Shown here: positions 19,068 to 27,663 of the stretch, piece by piece
Position numbering within the stretch: the first letter of the stretch is position 1
How the letters are laid out: each line of letters begins with the position of its first letter
Assembly (NCBI RefSeq): GCF_000769405.2
Contig: NZ_CP053441.1
Coordinates: forward strand, 310,001-374,000
From: Rhizobium brockwellii
GTDB taxonomy: Bacteria; Pseudomonadota; Alphaproteobacteria; Rhizobiales; Rhizobiaceae
Length of the DNA stretch: 64,000 nucleotides
Reading direction: 5' to 3'
Made by a program: the position numbers and the translations under genes
The notes under the pieces: generated by a model
Databases searched by the model: none
Told to the model about the DNA's origin: nothing
What the model saw: only the letters and a program-made list of their open reading frames with translations

Positions 19068-19882
19068 TTCAGCCCCCTCATCCGCGGATCAAGTTTGTCC
19101 CGAAGGGCGTCGCCCAGAAGATTTATGCCGAGGAGCGTCAGGGCGATCGCCAGGCCCGGGAACAGACCCAGCCAGACAGCCTGCTCGATGAATGGTCGGC
19201 CGGCAGCCAGCATGTTGCCCCAGGTTGGCGCCGGTGGCGGAACGCCGAGGCCGAGAAAGCTGAGCGCGCTTTCCGAAAGGATCGCCCAGCCGAACATCGA
19301 TGTCGCCAGCACGGTGATCGGCGCGATGCAATTGGGGAGGATATGGCGGAACATGGTATAGAGCTCGCCATTGCCCATCACCTTGGAGGCCTCGATGAAT
19401 TCTCGCTCGCGCAGCGACAGGACGGCACCCCGGACAACGCGGGCCATGGAGGGAGAATAGGCAATGCCCAGCGCGAAGATGATGCCATATTGGTTGGCGC
19501 CGAAGACGGCGAGCAATCCAAGCGCCAGAAGGATGCCTGGAAAGGCGAGAAGCGCATTGTTGACGGCCATGATGACGGCATCGATCCAACGGCGGGCGTA
19601 ACCGCTGACGAGACCGATCAGCGTACCGCAGACCGTCGCGAATGTGACCGTCAATGTGCCGATCCAGACGCTCGCCCGGGCGCCGACGATCAGGCGGCTG
19701 AGCACGTCGCGGCCGAATTCGTCGGTTCCGAGCCAGTGGGCGCTGCTTGGCGCCGCCAGCCGTGCCGTGAAGCCAAGCTTCATCGGATCATAGGGGGTCC
19801 AGAAAAGGCCGATCGCAGCGGAGATGAGCAATGCGGCAATCAGAATGCTGCCGATGAAGCCGTTGAAGGTGACGTTTTTCAT
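19064..19882 (-). CDS. Dipeptide-type ABC permease (DppC-like)
   Basis: 272 residues, about six membrane helices. DppC landmarks: GTDEFGRDVLSRLIVGARAS and the EAA loop around MGNGELYTMFRHILPNCIAP, followed by ALSFLGLGVPPPAPTWG. I chose ATG 19882, which overlaps the DppB stop by four bases (ATGA); a longer frame to 19972 lies over dppB. Confidence 0.91.
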   Translation of the reverse strand: MKNVTFNGFIGSILIAALLISAAIGLFWTPYDPMKLGFTARLAAPSSAHWLGTDEFGRDVLSRLIVGARASVWIGTLTVTFATVCGTLIGLVSGYARRWIDAVIMAVNNALLAFPGILLALGLLAVFGANQYGIIFALGIAYSPSMARVVRGAVLSLREREFIEASKVMGNGELYTMFRHILPNCIAPITVLATSMFGWAILSESALSFLGLGVPPPAPTWGNMLAAGRPFIEQAVWLGLFPGLAIALTLLGINLLGDALRDKLDPRMRGLK

Positions 19883-20823
19883 TCGGCGACTACCCGCGGA
19901 TCGAACAAGGGATAGAGCAGGTCGACGACCAAATTGACCAGCACGTAGGAAAGCGAGACGAACAGCAGGCAACCCTGGATAACGGGGTAATCGCGGGCAA
20001 AAATACTGTCGACCATCAGTCGCCCGAGCCCCGGAATGGTGAAGACCGTCTCGATGACGGCAATGCCGCCGAGCAGATTGCCGAGGATCAGACCGATGAC
20101 TGTCCAGGTCGGGCCGAAGGAATTCTTGAAGGCGTGCCGCCAGAGGACGGCGCTCTCGGAAAGCCCCTTGGCTCGGGCGTGGGTGATGTAGTCGAGACGC
20201 AGCACTTCCAGCGTCGAGGCGCGTGCCATACGGATCAACACACCCATTTCGTGAATGACCAGGGTCATGATCGGCAGCACGAGGTAGAGCAGGCCGCCGG
20301 TGAGGTTGCTGCCGATCGAGACATAGCCGAGGACCGGTAGCCAGCTGAGTTTCAAGCCGAAGAAAAGCAGAAGCAGGAGGCCGAGCCAGAATGTCGGGAT
20401 CGACAGCAGGATCGTGGCCGTGCCGACCAGCGCCAGGTCCGTCAGACTGTTCTGCCGCCAGGCGGCGATGACGCCGGCCGGCACGGCGATGAGGCTCGCC
20501 AGAAGCACGGCGACGACGACGATTTCGGCGCTGACCAGAAAACGTGAAGCGACGAGCGGCAGAACCGGCTCGTCATTGACGATCGAGCGGCCGAAGTCAC
20601 CCTGCACGACATTGGCGCTCCAGATCAGGAACTGTCGCGGCAACGATTTGTCGAGGCCGAGTTCCGAGCGCATCGCCGCGATCTGGGCCGGCTCAGCCAT
20701 ATCACCCAGCATCAGTGCCGCCGGATCGCCGGGTATGAAGCGGATCAGCGTGAAGACGGTCACCGAAACGAGGACGATCGTCGGCAATGCCATCAACAGG
20801 CGGTTCAGAACGAATTTCAGCAT
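19879..20823 (-). CDS. Dipeptide-type ABC permease (DppB-like)
   Basis: 314 residues, about six helices. DppB landmarks: FTLIRFIPGDPAALMLG near the N-terminus, the EAA loop region THARAKGLSESAVLWRHAFKN, and GLGRLMVDSIFARDYPVIQG at the end. ATG 20823 follows a GGGGAAC site; it is the first gene of the operon running to the AbgB-like gene. The promoter region upstream (20824-21001) carries two short palindromes. Confidence 0.91.
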   Translation of the reverse strand: MLKFVLNRLLMALPTIVLVSVTVFTLIRFIPGDPAALMLGDMAEPAQIAAMRSELGLDKSLPRQFLIWSANVVQGDFGRSIVNDEPVLPLVASRFLVSAEIVVVAVLLASLIAVPAGVIAAWRQNSLTDLALVGTATILLSIPTFWLGLLLLLFFGLKLSWLPVLGYVSIGSNLTGGLLYLVLPIMTLVIHEMGVLIRMARASTLEVLRLDYITHARAKGLSESAVLWRHAFKNSFGPTWTVIGLILGNLLGGIAVIETVFTIPGLGRLMVDSIFARDYPVIQGCLLFVSLSYVLVNLVVDLLYPLFDPRVVAE

Positions 20824-20906
20824 TTTTGTTCCCCGCGATTGGCGACGGACAGTGCCCGGCGCCATCGGTTTCGTTGCCGCAGACTATGATCGAACGAGTA
20901 AATATC

Positions 20907-20920
20907 CGCAATATTATGCG
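20907..20920. promoter_or_regulatory. CGCA-N6-TGCG palindrome in the dpp promoter region
   Basis: CGCA-ATATTA-TGCG stands 84 bases upstream of the dppB-like start. Nearly the same motif, CCGCA-TAAGAT-TGCGG, occurs at 22884-22899 between the LysR and MmgE/PrpD genes. A LysR-type operator is the natural candidate, since two LysR genes lie between the sites. Confidence 0.5.
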
Positions 20921-20937
20921 ATTCTGTCATAAGTCTA

Positions 20938-20954
20938 TGCGGAATACGACCGCA
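20938..20954. promoter_or_regulatory. TGCGG-N7-CCGCA palindrome in the dpp promoter region
   Basis: A second dyad with the same half-site in the opposite orientation (TGCGG-aatacga-CCGCA), 17 bases from the first. Two half-site pairs at such spacing would suit a LysR tetramer with recognition and activation sites. Inference from position and symmetry only. Confidence 0.4.
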
Positions 20955-21001
20955 ACCAAAACGGCTGCCTTGGCGTAAGGGTTCAGGCTAAAAATCTGAT
21001 T

Positions 21002-21907
21002 TTAAACATCTTTTTGAGAAAGCTGGATCTGTCGCTTCAAGGCGTCGCTCAGAGCGTGGGCGGCAATCGAGAGTGGCGTCCCGACCGCCCTCGCCAATCC
21101 GAATTCCTGGGTCGCGCGTGGCACGAAAGGACGGTGAACTACCGGCAGGTGGCGATAGAGATTCGCATAAAAGCTGCTGATGATCGTGACCCCGAGGCCA
21201 TGCGCGACGTAGGAACAGGCGGAACTGTTGGTATGCGTCTCGATCTTGACGATCTGCTTGACGCCGGCCCGCCGGAAGGTCTGGTCGAGCGCCATGCGGT
21301 TCGGCCGTTGGCGGCCAATCAGAATGAGGGGCACGTCGCGCAAATTCCTGACCGTGATTTCCTCCAGTTTCGCAAGAGGATGATCCTTCGGAACGACGCA
21401 GACGCTTTCGCCGGTGGCGACGCGCTCGACCTCGATGCCCGGTCCCCTCTCGCCCTCCATACGCAGAAAGCCGAAATCGATCACCCTCTGCTCGACGAGC
21501 TTGTTGATCGCGGTCGTCGTCTCAAAGAAGGTTTCGATCCGCACACCGGGGAAATCGCTGATGTAATCGGCCAGCATTGCCGGTGCGAAATGCTCCCACA
21601 TGCTGCTCGGCAGGCCGACGCGGACGATCTCCGGGCCGGCGGCGCCGCTTCGTAAGTCCTCCGCATGGCCCGACATCCGATCGACCGCGAGCAAGATGTT
21701 CTCGGCATCGCGGGCAAGAAGCAGGGCCTCGGGGGTGGGGATGAGACGGCCTTTGTCGCGCACGAAAAGCGCCATCGAAAGGTCCGCCTCGAGCTGCTGG
21801 AGCAGGCGGCTGACGCCGGACTGACTGAGCCCCATCGTCTTTGCCGTGGCAATCGTCGACCCCGTCGCCAGGAGCGTGCGCAGGACTTCCAGTTGCTTGA
21901 TATTCAT
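21002..21907 (-). CDS. LysR-family transcriptional regulator
   Basis: 301 residues. N-terminal winged helix (IKQLEVLRTLLATGSTIA, LGLSQSGVSRLLQQLEADL type; here MGLSQSGVSRLLQQLE), then a LysR substrate domain (GLPSSMWEHFAPAMLADYI). Located between the dpp-like operon and a second LysR gene, all on the minus strand. Likely regulator of the neighbouring transporter operon; the inducer is unknown. It is similar throughout to the next gene, suggesting duplication. Confidence 0.88.
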   Translation of the reverse strand: MNIKQLEVLRTLLATGSTIATAKTMGLSQSGVSRLLQQLEADLSMALFVRDKGRLIPTPEALLLARDAENILLAVDRMSGHAEDLRSGAAGPEIVRVGLPSSMWEHFAPAMLADYISDFPGVRIETFFETTTAINKLVEQRVIDFGFLRMEGERGPGIEVERVATGESVCVVPKDHPLAKLEEITVRNLRDVPLILIGRQRPNRMALDQTFRRAGVKQIVKIETHTNSSACSYVAHGLGVTIISSFYANLYRHLPVVHRPFVPRATQEFGLARAVGTPLSIAAHALSDALKRQIQLSQKDV

Positions 21908-21944
21908 GCGTTTGCGATCCCCCGGGACAGTTCAAGCACCGTCA

Positions 21945-22850
21945 TCATGTCCAGTCCGAAATGCTTTGAAGGAAAAGGCTGGCGGCCTTGGGCATCGGAA
22001 ATTTCTCTCCGCTGATCAGCGCGTAGGCAATCGGCAGTTCCGGTTCGAGCGGAATGAACTGCAGCGGCAGCGTCGCATATTCGCGGGCGATGATCTCGCC
22101 GACCAGCGCAATGCCAAGGCCCTGCGCGGCCAGCGCGCAGGCGCTCGCCACCGAATGTGCCTCGAGCAGGGGGCGTTGGCGGATGCCGGCCTTGTAGAAC
22201 AACGCCTCAAGCTCGTGGCGAACCGGTCGCTCCCTGTTCAGCATGATGAGATCCTGCCCCTTCAGGTCGGCGACCGACAATTGGCGGCTGCCGGCCTTGG
22301 GATGATCATTGTGCAGGGCGCAAATGATCCGCGACGACAGGATCTTCTCCTGTTTCAATCCCGGGCTCATCAGCGGCAGACGCGCGAAGCCGAGATCGGC
22401 CTCGCCGTCGGCCACCATCCGTTCAATTGCCAGATAGCTGCCGGATGCGACTTCGACGCGCATCGGACCATTCGCTGCGAGAAAGTTCTTCAGAAGCTTC
22501 GGAATGCGCGTCGAGGAAAGACTGGAGGGAAAGGCGAGCCGGAGCATGATCTCGCGCGATCGACCGCTCTCGAGCTCCATCGCCGCGGTTTTCAAGGCGC
22601 GCAGCCGGTCGGAAATGGCTCGGATTTCCGGGCCGAGCTGCAACCCCTCGCGGGTCGGTTGAAGCCGGTTCTTTTCCCGGTCGAAAAGCCGGACGCCGAG
22701 ATAGTCTTCCAGTTGCTGCAACAAGCGACTGGCATTCGATTGCGAGATCCCAAGCTCGACGGAAGCGGCGATCGTCGAGCCCGTCGCCGCGATGGCGTCA
22801 TAGGCCTCGATATGCTTCAGGCTGATTGCCGCACTCGTGTCTCGCGCCAT
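21945..22850 (-). CDS. LysR-family transcriptional regulator, paralogue
   Basis: 301 residues. DNA-binding helix block AATGSTIAASVELGISQSNA and RLLQQLEDYLGVRLFDREKN; ligand domain with LRLAFPSSLSSTRIPKLL. ATG 22850 has GGAG five bases upstream; an earlier start at 22919 is less likely because it would reach into the presumed promoter. Divergent from the MmgE/PrpD gene with 108 bases between, the classic arrangement for a LysR regulator and its target. Same length and motif spacing as the LysR next door. Confidence 0.88.
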   Translation of the reverse strand: MARDTSAAISLKHIEAYDAIAATGSTIAASVELGISQSNASRLLQQLEDYLGVRLFDREKNRLQPTREGLQLGPEIRAISDRLRALKTAAMELESGRSREIMLRLAFPSSLSSTRIPKLLKNFLAANGPMRVEVASGSYLAIERMVADGEADLGFARLPLMSPGLKQEKILSSRIICALHNDHPKAGSRQLSVADLKGQDLIMLNRERPVRHELEALFYKAGIRQRPLLEAHSVASACALAAQGLGIALVGEIIAREYATLPLQFIPLEPELPIAYALISGEKFPMPKAASLFLQSISDWT

Positions 22851-22883
22851 TCTATCTCCAATGTCGATAGCCCTACCCGCAAA

Positions 22884-22899
22884 CCGCATAAGATTGCGG
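22884..22899. promoter_or_regulatory. CCGCA-N6-TGCGG palindrome between divergent LysR and PrpD genes
   Basis: A perfect 5-base-arm dyad (CCGCA-taagat-TGCGG) in the 108-base divergent region. Shares the CGCA-N6-TGCG core with the dpp promoter. Suitable as a LysR operator controlling its own gene and the MmgE/PrpD gene. Confidence 0.5.
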
Positions 22900-22958
22900 A
22901 CCTGCGAAAAGTTGAACATTTTCCGCTGAGAACCAAACTCACGGAAAGACTTTCGTCA

Positions 22959-24332
22959 ATGGCCACCATTCTCCGGAAGATCGCGGAACAGGTCCTGTCG
23001 CGAACGACGTTCTCAAACGTCGCCATGGACCGGGCAAGGGATGCTGTGGTGGACACCATCGGCTGTATGATTGCAGGCAGCGGCGATGAAAGCGTCGGCG
23101 CGCTCACCCGCGCCTTCGACGGGGAAATCGCCAGAGGCGGCGAAGCGCGGCTCGTCACCGGCTGCTCCGCCTCGCCCTCCTTCGCAGCACTCATCAACGC
23201 AACGGCGGCGCATGCGCTCGATTTCGATGACAATTTCCATCCAGCAAGGGCGCATGCTTCCGCGGTGCTGGTGCCGGCGCTGCTGGCGGTTCTAACGAGC
23301 GGCACGGTGACGAGCGGAAGACGGTTTCTCGAGGCCTACCTCGCCGGGCTGGAAGCGCAGGCGGCGGTCGGCTTCGGCGTCAATCCCTCTCACTACAACA
23401 GGGGCTGGCACGCAACGGCGACGGTCGGCAGCATCGGGGCTGCGGCTGGCGTGGCACGGCTTCTCGGCGCCGATGAAGAGAGCCTAACCGCGGCGATGAG
23501 CCTCGCGACGAGCTTCGCCTGCGGTCCGAAAGGGCAATTCGGCACGACAGCCAAACCGCTTCATGCCGGCATTGCCGCGCGCAATGCCGTGGATGCGGCG
23601 CGCATGGCGCTTGCGGGCATGAGCGGCCGGGCGGATATCCTCGAACGGCCGCAAGGTTTCCTCGATCTTTTCGGCGGCGATAATGCCAAAGGCTGGGAAG
23701 ACCTGACATTCGAGGAGGAGCATATCATCGAAAGCCGGGGCGTCGTGACCAAGCGCCATCCCTGCTGTGCCTCGACGCATCGTGCCATCGATGCGCTTCT
23801 GGATCTGAAGCAGGAGCATGGACTTTCGGCGGGTGACATCGCCAGGATCGAGACGAAAGTCGGCATATCCGCTGCCCGTAACCTCGCTTATCCCGACCCC
23901 ACCGACGAGATGCAGGCCCGCTTCTCAATGCAATATTGCCTGGCGATAGCCTTCCTCAAAGGCTCCCTTAGCCTTTCGGATTTTACGCGGCAGGAGATTG
24001 GGCGGCCGGAAATCCGGGAATTCATGCCGCGCATCGAAATGCAGTCCCATTCGGCCGATGAGGAAAAAGGCGTGGAGCGGCTCCCGCATGTCGTCACGGT
24101 CACGATGCGGGACGGGCGCATTTTGAACAAGTCTCGCTTGCATGCGAAGGGATCGCTCGAAGCGCCGATAAGCGCTCATGAACGCGAAGTCAAATTCATC
24201 GATTGCTTGCGCTGGGGAAATCGGAATGTGTCCAGCGCCTCTTTCCTGCAGCTTCGCAGGCTTGCCGATTTGGAAAACCTGTCCGGCGACGATCCCTTTT
24301 GGAGCAAGATCACAGGCCATCAGTCGTCTTGA
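22959..24332 (+). CDS. MmgE/PrpD family protein
   Basis: 457 residues. Family landmarks: ARDAVVDTIGCMIAGSGDE at the N-terminus, AHALDFDDNFHPARAHASA, and KRHPCCASTHRAIDALL. PrpD is 2-methylcitrate dehydratase, but the wider family includes cis-aconitate decarboxylase, iminodisuccinate epimerase and others. No prpB/prpC neighbours occur, so propionate metabolism is unlikely. The context of peptide uptake and an M20 amidohydrolase could suit isomerisation or dehydration of an amino-dicarboxylate, but this is a guess. ATG 22959 with GGAAAG upstream; the frame remains open further upstream across the LysR gene, which is a shadow. Confidence 0.86.
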   Translation: MATILRKIAEQVLSRTTFSNVAMDRARDAVVDTIGCMIAGSGDESVGALTRAFDGEIARGGEARLVTGCSASPSFAALINATAAHALDFDDNFHPARAHASAVLVPALLAVLTSGTVTSGRRFLEAYLAGLEAQAAVGFGVNPSHYNRGWHATATVGSIGAAAGVARLLGADEESLTAAMSLATSFACGPKGQFGTTAKPLHAGIAARNAVDAARMALAGMSGRADILERPQGFLDLFGGDNAKGWEDLTFEEEHIIESRGVVTKRHPCCASTHRAIDALLDLKQEHGLSAGDIARIETKVGISAARNLAYPDPTDEMQARFSMQYCLAIAFLKGSLSLSDFTRQEIGRPEIREFMPRIEMQSHSADEEKGVERLPHVVTVTMRDGRILNKSRLHAKGSLEAPISAHEREVKFIDCLRWGNRNVSSASFLQLRRLADLENLSGDDPFWSKITGHQSS

Positions 24333-24352
24333 CAGGCCCGGGGGACGGATTG

Positions 24353-24376
24353 GCGGCGGGGAATGCTCCCCGCCGC
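24353..24376. terminator. Bidirectional hairpin between convergent PrpD and hydrolase genes
   Basis: Perfect 10-base arms (GCGGCGGGGA/TCCCCGCCGC) with an atgc loop, followed on the plus side by a pyrimidine-rich run (cgttcttctc). Position between convergent stops fits a shared terminator. Confidence 0.65.
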
Positions 24377-24388
24377 GGCTCGTTCTTC

Positions 24389-25276
24389 TCAGGCGAGGTA
24401 TTTCGTAAACCAGTCGACCGTCCGCTGCCAGGCGAGCTTGGCAGCCGCTTCGTCGTAGCGGGGGGTGGAATCATTGTGAAAGCCGTGATTGACGTCAGGA
24501 TAGACGTAGGCCTCGAATGTTTTTTCCGATGACTTCAGCGCAGCTTCATAGGCCGGCCAGCCTTCGTTGATCCCCTTATCCAGCCCGGCATAGTGGAGAA
24601 GCAACGGGGCCTTGATCTTTGGCACGTCCTCGGCGCGCGGCTGCCTGCCGTAAAAGGGCACGGCTGCGGCCAGTTCCGGATAGGCGACCGCCGCAGCATT
24701 GGCGACGCCGCCGCCATAGCAGAAGCCTGTGATGCCGACCTTTCCGGTGGTGAGGTCGCTGTGCATCAGAAACTCGACCGCCGCGAAGAAGTCGTTCATC
24801 AGCTTTTCCGGGTCGACCTTCTGCTGCAGCTCCCGTCCCTTTTCGTCATTGCCGGGATAGCCTCCGACCGAGGTCAGGCCATCCGGCGCAAGTGCGATGA
24901 AACCAGCCTTTGCCACGCGCCGCGCCACATCCTCGATATAGGGGTTCAGGCCCCTATTCTCGTGAACGACTACCACGGCCGCGACTTTGCCGGCGGCGTT
25001 TTTGGGCCGGACGAGATAACCGCGGACATCTCCATTTCCTTTCGGCGAAGGATAGGTGATGTATTCGGCCGATATATCGGGATCGGTGAACTCGACCTGG
25101 GTCGCCAGCGCATAGTCAGGGCTCAGCGAGGAAAGAATGGCGGCTGCCGTCACGCCGCCGACAGCGAATTTACCGGCCCGGTCGAGAAACTCGCGCTTGG
25201 TAATTCTCCCATGCGCGTAATAATCGTAGAGTTCGAGAAGTTCCTGAGGGAAATCCTTGGCTGTCATACGGGTCAT
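24389..25276 (-). CDS. Dienelactone hydrolase family protein (YghX-like)
   Basis: 295 residues. Alpha/beta hydrolase with dienelactone hydrolase motifs: [10 protein letters not shown] (Glu of the triad region), [12 protein letters not shown] (nucleophile Cys), and DVNHGFHND (His). The N-terminal ~60 residues include a segment [18 protein letters not shown] leading into a hydrophobic stretch ([17 protein letters not shown]), similar to a degenerate export or anchor signal also present in YghX relatives. ATG 25276 with a strong AGGAGGAG site. Stand-alone gene; the substrate is not deducible. Confidence 0.86.
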   Translation of the reverse strand: MTRMTAKDFPQELLELYDYYAHGRITKREFLDRAGKFAVGGVTAAAILSSLSPDYALATQVEFTDPDISAEYITYPSPKGNGDVRGYLVRPKNAAGKVAAVVVVHENRGLNPYIEDVARRVAKAGFIALAPDGLTSVGGYPGNDEKGRELQQKVDPEKLMNDFFAAVEFLMHSDLTTGKVGITGFCYGGGVANAAAVAYPELAAAVPFYGRQPRAEDVPKIKAPLLLHYAGLDKGINEGWPAYEAALKSSEKTFEAYVYPDVNHGFHNDSTPRYDEAAAKLAWQRTVDWFTKYLA

Positions 25277-25607
25277 GATGGCTCCTCCTTGCCTCCGGGT
25301 TATCGCCCCATCCTACACACGTAAACTCGCGGCTCTTTTCAACATTTCGCGAGTTCCGCGTGAGCTTGCCGGGGCGATCCCTGGCTGCGCCAACAGTCGC
25401 TGAATTCGGCGGTCCGGCTTCAGGATCCTGTGCGCTATTCCCTTTGGCAATCGGCGTCCGGCCGGTCGCAGCCAGCAATCGACCGCCGGCTACCGATCTA
25501 TGAAAATTAATTTCATACTCGCGCTTTGAGGCCCGTTTTCTATTGACGCCTTCCGATTTTTGTCCCAACTTAAAGAAAATAAATTACTAAATGGGAACTT
25601 GATCGGC
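25277..25607. other. Divergent intergenic region of about 330 bases
   Basis: Separates the dienelactone hydrolase and the Gfo/Idh/MocA operon. It contains a 19-base palindrome (25499-25517), a TTGACG -35-like box at 25543-25548, and an AT-rich run near the operon start. No gene was recognised. Confidence 0.6.
25499..25517. promoter_or_regulatory. Palindromic operator candidate (TATGAAA-N5-TTTCATA)
   Basis: Perfect 7-base arms around ATTAA. The core TGAAA-N5-TTTCA resembles the palindrome at 36577-36590 (TGAAA-N4-TTTCA), beside the RpiR regulator operon. An RpiR-type or other sugar regulator would suit this site upstream of a sugar ABC operon. Confidence 0.5.
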
Positions 25608-26765
25608 ATGAAAGTGGGAATCATCGGGCTAGGATTCCGGCTCGGCTATCTCGGCTACGTTTTCAAGGCAATCGATAGCAGCTTCGACATCGTCGGCTAT
25701 GTGGATCCGGAACCCGCCGGACTTCCCGGATTGACGGAAAAGGGAATTTCGGTCGGCAAAGCCTATGGTTCGCCGGAGGAGCTCCTCGCTTCGGAAAAGC
25801 TCGATCTGCTGATGATCGGCTCCCCCAATCACCTGCATCTCGACCATATCAGGCTCGGACTTCAAGCCGGTCTCAAGGTCTTCTGCGAAAAGCCGATCGT
25901 CACGACGATCGCCGAAAGCATCGAACTTGCCCATCTGATGGCAAAATTCGGTCACGAGCGGCTGATGGTCGGTCTCGTCTTGCGCTATTCTCCTCTTTAT
26001 AAGGATCTCCGCGCCATCCAGGCCGAGGGCAAGCTCGGTCAGATCGTGTCGATCGAGGCCTCCGAACATATCGAGCCTTATCACGGCGCCTTCTTCATGC
26101 GCGACTGGCGCCGCTATGAGCGCTATTCCGGCAGCTTCATGCTGGAGAAATGCTGCCACGACCTCGATCTCTATAATGGTGTCGCCGGCGCACGGCCGGA
26201 ACGCGTCGCAAGTTTCGGTGGCCGCAAGAGCTTCATTCCGGCAAACGACCCGGCGCGCGAGGGCATCAACGACCTCGAGCTCTTCCACCGCAAGCCGAGC
26301 GGGTGGATGGGATCGGACAAGGTCTTCGACAGCGATGCCGATATCATCGACTATCAGGTGGCGATCGTCGAATATGCCAATGGCGTCGGCATGAACTTCC
26401 ACACCAATCTGAACGTGCCCGACCAGTTCCGCCGTTTTGCCATCATGGGTTCGCGCGGCATGGCCGAAGGCGATTTCGTTCGCGGCTATCTCGACGTGCA
26501 CGAACAGCTAACCGGCAACAAAGTAGTCGAAAACAAATATGCCGCCACCGAGCTCTCCCAGCATTACGGTGCCGATGAACAGATGGCGAGCGACCTGCTT
26601 GAAAGTGTGCGCACCGGGCTCGAACTTCCTGTTTCCACCCTGAATGCGCTCGAAGCCGGCATCCTTGCCTTGGCGATGGACGAAGCGAGGATGAAGAAAG
26701 CGGTCGTCGATCTCAGACCCGTCTGGGACCGCTTCGACGAAGCCCTTCACGCGAGAGCGGCTTGA
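25608..26765 (+). CDS. Gfo/Idh/MocA family oxidoreductase
   Basis: 385 residues. Rossmann start MKVGIIGLGFRLGYLG, and the family's catalytic lysine block CEKPIVTT. NAD(P)-dependent oxidation of a sugar, inositol or amino-sugar derivative in the cytoplasm. It heads a sugar ABC operon (13-base gap to the first permease), so it should act on the imported sugar. ATG at 25608; an upstream TTG at 25560 would add a non-conserved, Asn/Leu-rich stretch. Confidence 0.9.
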   Translation: MKVGIIGLGFRLGYLGYVFKAIDSSFDIVGYVDPEPAGLPGLTEKGISVGKAYGSPEELLASEKLDLLMIGSPNHLHLDHIRLGLQAGLKVFCEKPIVTTIAESIELAHLMAKFGHERLMVGLVLRYSPLYKDLRAIQAEGKLGQIVSIEASEHIEPYHGAFFMRDWRRYERYSGSFMLEKCCHDLDLYNGVAGARPERVASFGGRKSFIPANDPAREGINDLELFHRKPSGWMGSDKVFDSDADIIDYQVAIVEYANGVGMNFHTNLNVPDQFRRFAIMGSRGMAEGDFVRGYLDVHEQLTGNKVVENKYAATELSQHYGADEQMASDLLESVRTGLELPVSTLNALEAGILALAMDEARMKKAVVDLRPVWDRFDEALHARAA

Positions 26766-26778
26766 GGAGGACGGCAAG

Positions 26779-27663
26779 ATGAGTGTTCAAAGAAGCACCT
26801 TCATCTTCGCTTGCATCCTTCTTCTTCCGGCGGTGCTCTATGTTCTGGCGATCGTCGCCTATCCGCTGGTCGATACCTTCATTCTCTCCTTCACCGATGC
26901 ATCCCTCAGGAAGACGACCAATTGGGTCGGCTGGGTCAACTACGAGAAGATCTTCAACGAGCGGTTTGCCGAAGTCATCATCCGCACCTTCATCTGGACA
27001 TTCTTCTCGGTCGCCCTGAAAATGGTGATCGGCACTTTCGGGGCGACGATGCTGAATGCCGCGGTCCCCGGCCGCTCATTGTTCCGGCTGCTGACCATGC
27101 CGCCATGGATCGTGCCGATGGCGATCGGCATCTTCATGTGGGGCTGGATGTATAATGGCCAGTTCGGGATGATATCGGGCATGCTGCAGCGCTTCGGTCT
27201 CGTCGATGGCCCCGTCGCCTTCCTCGCCTATGGAAACACCGCCTTCTGGGCAACAATCATCACCGACGTGTGGATCGGCGTGCCGCTGGTGACGATCTAC
27301 TTCCTGGCGGCGATCCAATCCATTCCGAAGGATCTCTACGAGGCCGCCTGGACCGACGGCGCTGGCCGCTGGTACCGCTTCCGCCGCATCACGCTGCCGC
27401 TGATGGTGCCGGCGATCATCACCATGTCGATGCTCTCGCTGATCGCCACCTTCAACTCGTTCGACATCATCTGGATCCTGACGCAGGGCGGACCGAGCGG
27501 CGAGACGACGACGATGATCATCGATACCTATCAGACCGCGATCGGCTCGAAGAAATACGGTGAAGGTGCAGCGCGCGCCGTTTTGATCTGCATCTTCCTG
27601 TCGCTCTTCTGCTTCGCTTATTTCCGCGTCACCCGTCGCCTCAATCCGGAGAAGCGCGCATGA
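26779..27663 (+). CDS. Sugar ABC transporter permease (MalF-type)
   Basis: 294 residues, six membrane helices. EAA-type loop: YEAAWTDGAGRWYRFRRITLP (quoted to 20 residues or fewer here as EAAWTDGAGRWYRFRRITLP). Strong GAGGAGG ribosome site. Overlaps the next permease gene by ATGA. Together with it forms the membrane channel of a CUT1-type sugar importer. Confidence 0.91.
   Translation: MSVQRSTFIFACILLLPAVLYVLAIVAYPLVDTFILSFTDASLRKTTNWVGWVNYEKIFNERFAEVIIRTFIWTFFSVALKMVIGTFGATMLNAAVPGRSLFRLLTMPPWIVPMAIGIFMWGWMYNGQFGMISGMLQRFGLVDGPVAFLAYGNTAFWATIITDVWIGVPLVTIYFLAAIQSIPKDLYEAAWTDGAGRWYRFRRITLPLMVPAIITMSMLSLIATFNSFDIIWILTQGGPSGETTTMIIDTYQTAIGSKKYGEGAARAVLICIFLSLFCFAYFRVTRRLNPEKRA

Noticed and set aside
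17214..19361. Long plus-strand frame (about 715 codons) opposite the double ATPase
   Set aside because: Antisense to a gene with all ABC motifs, no family pattern.
22959..24332. Assigning the MmgE/PrpD gene as 2-methylcitrate dehydratase (prpD)
   Set aside because: No prpB, prpC or acnD nearby and the family is functionally broad.
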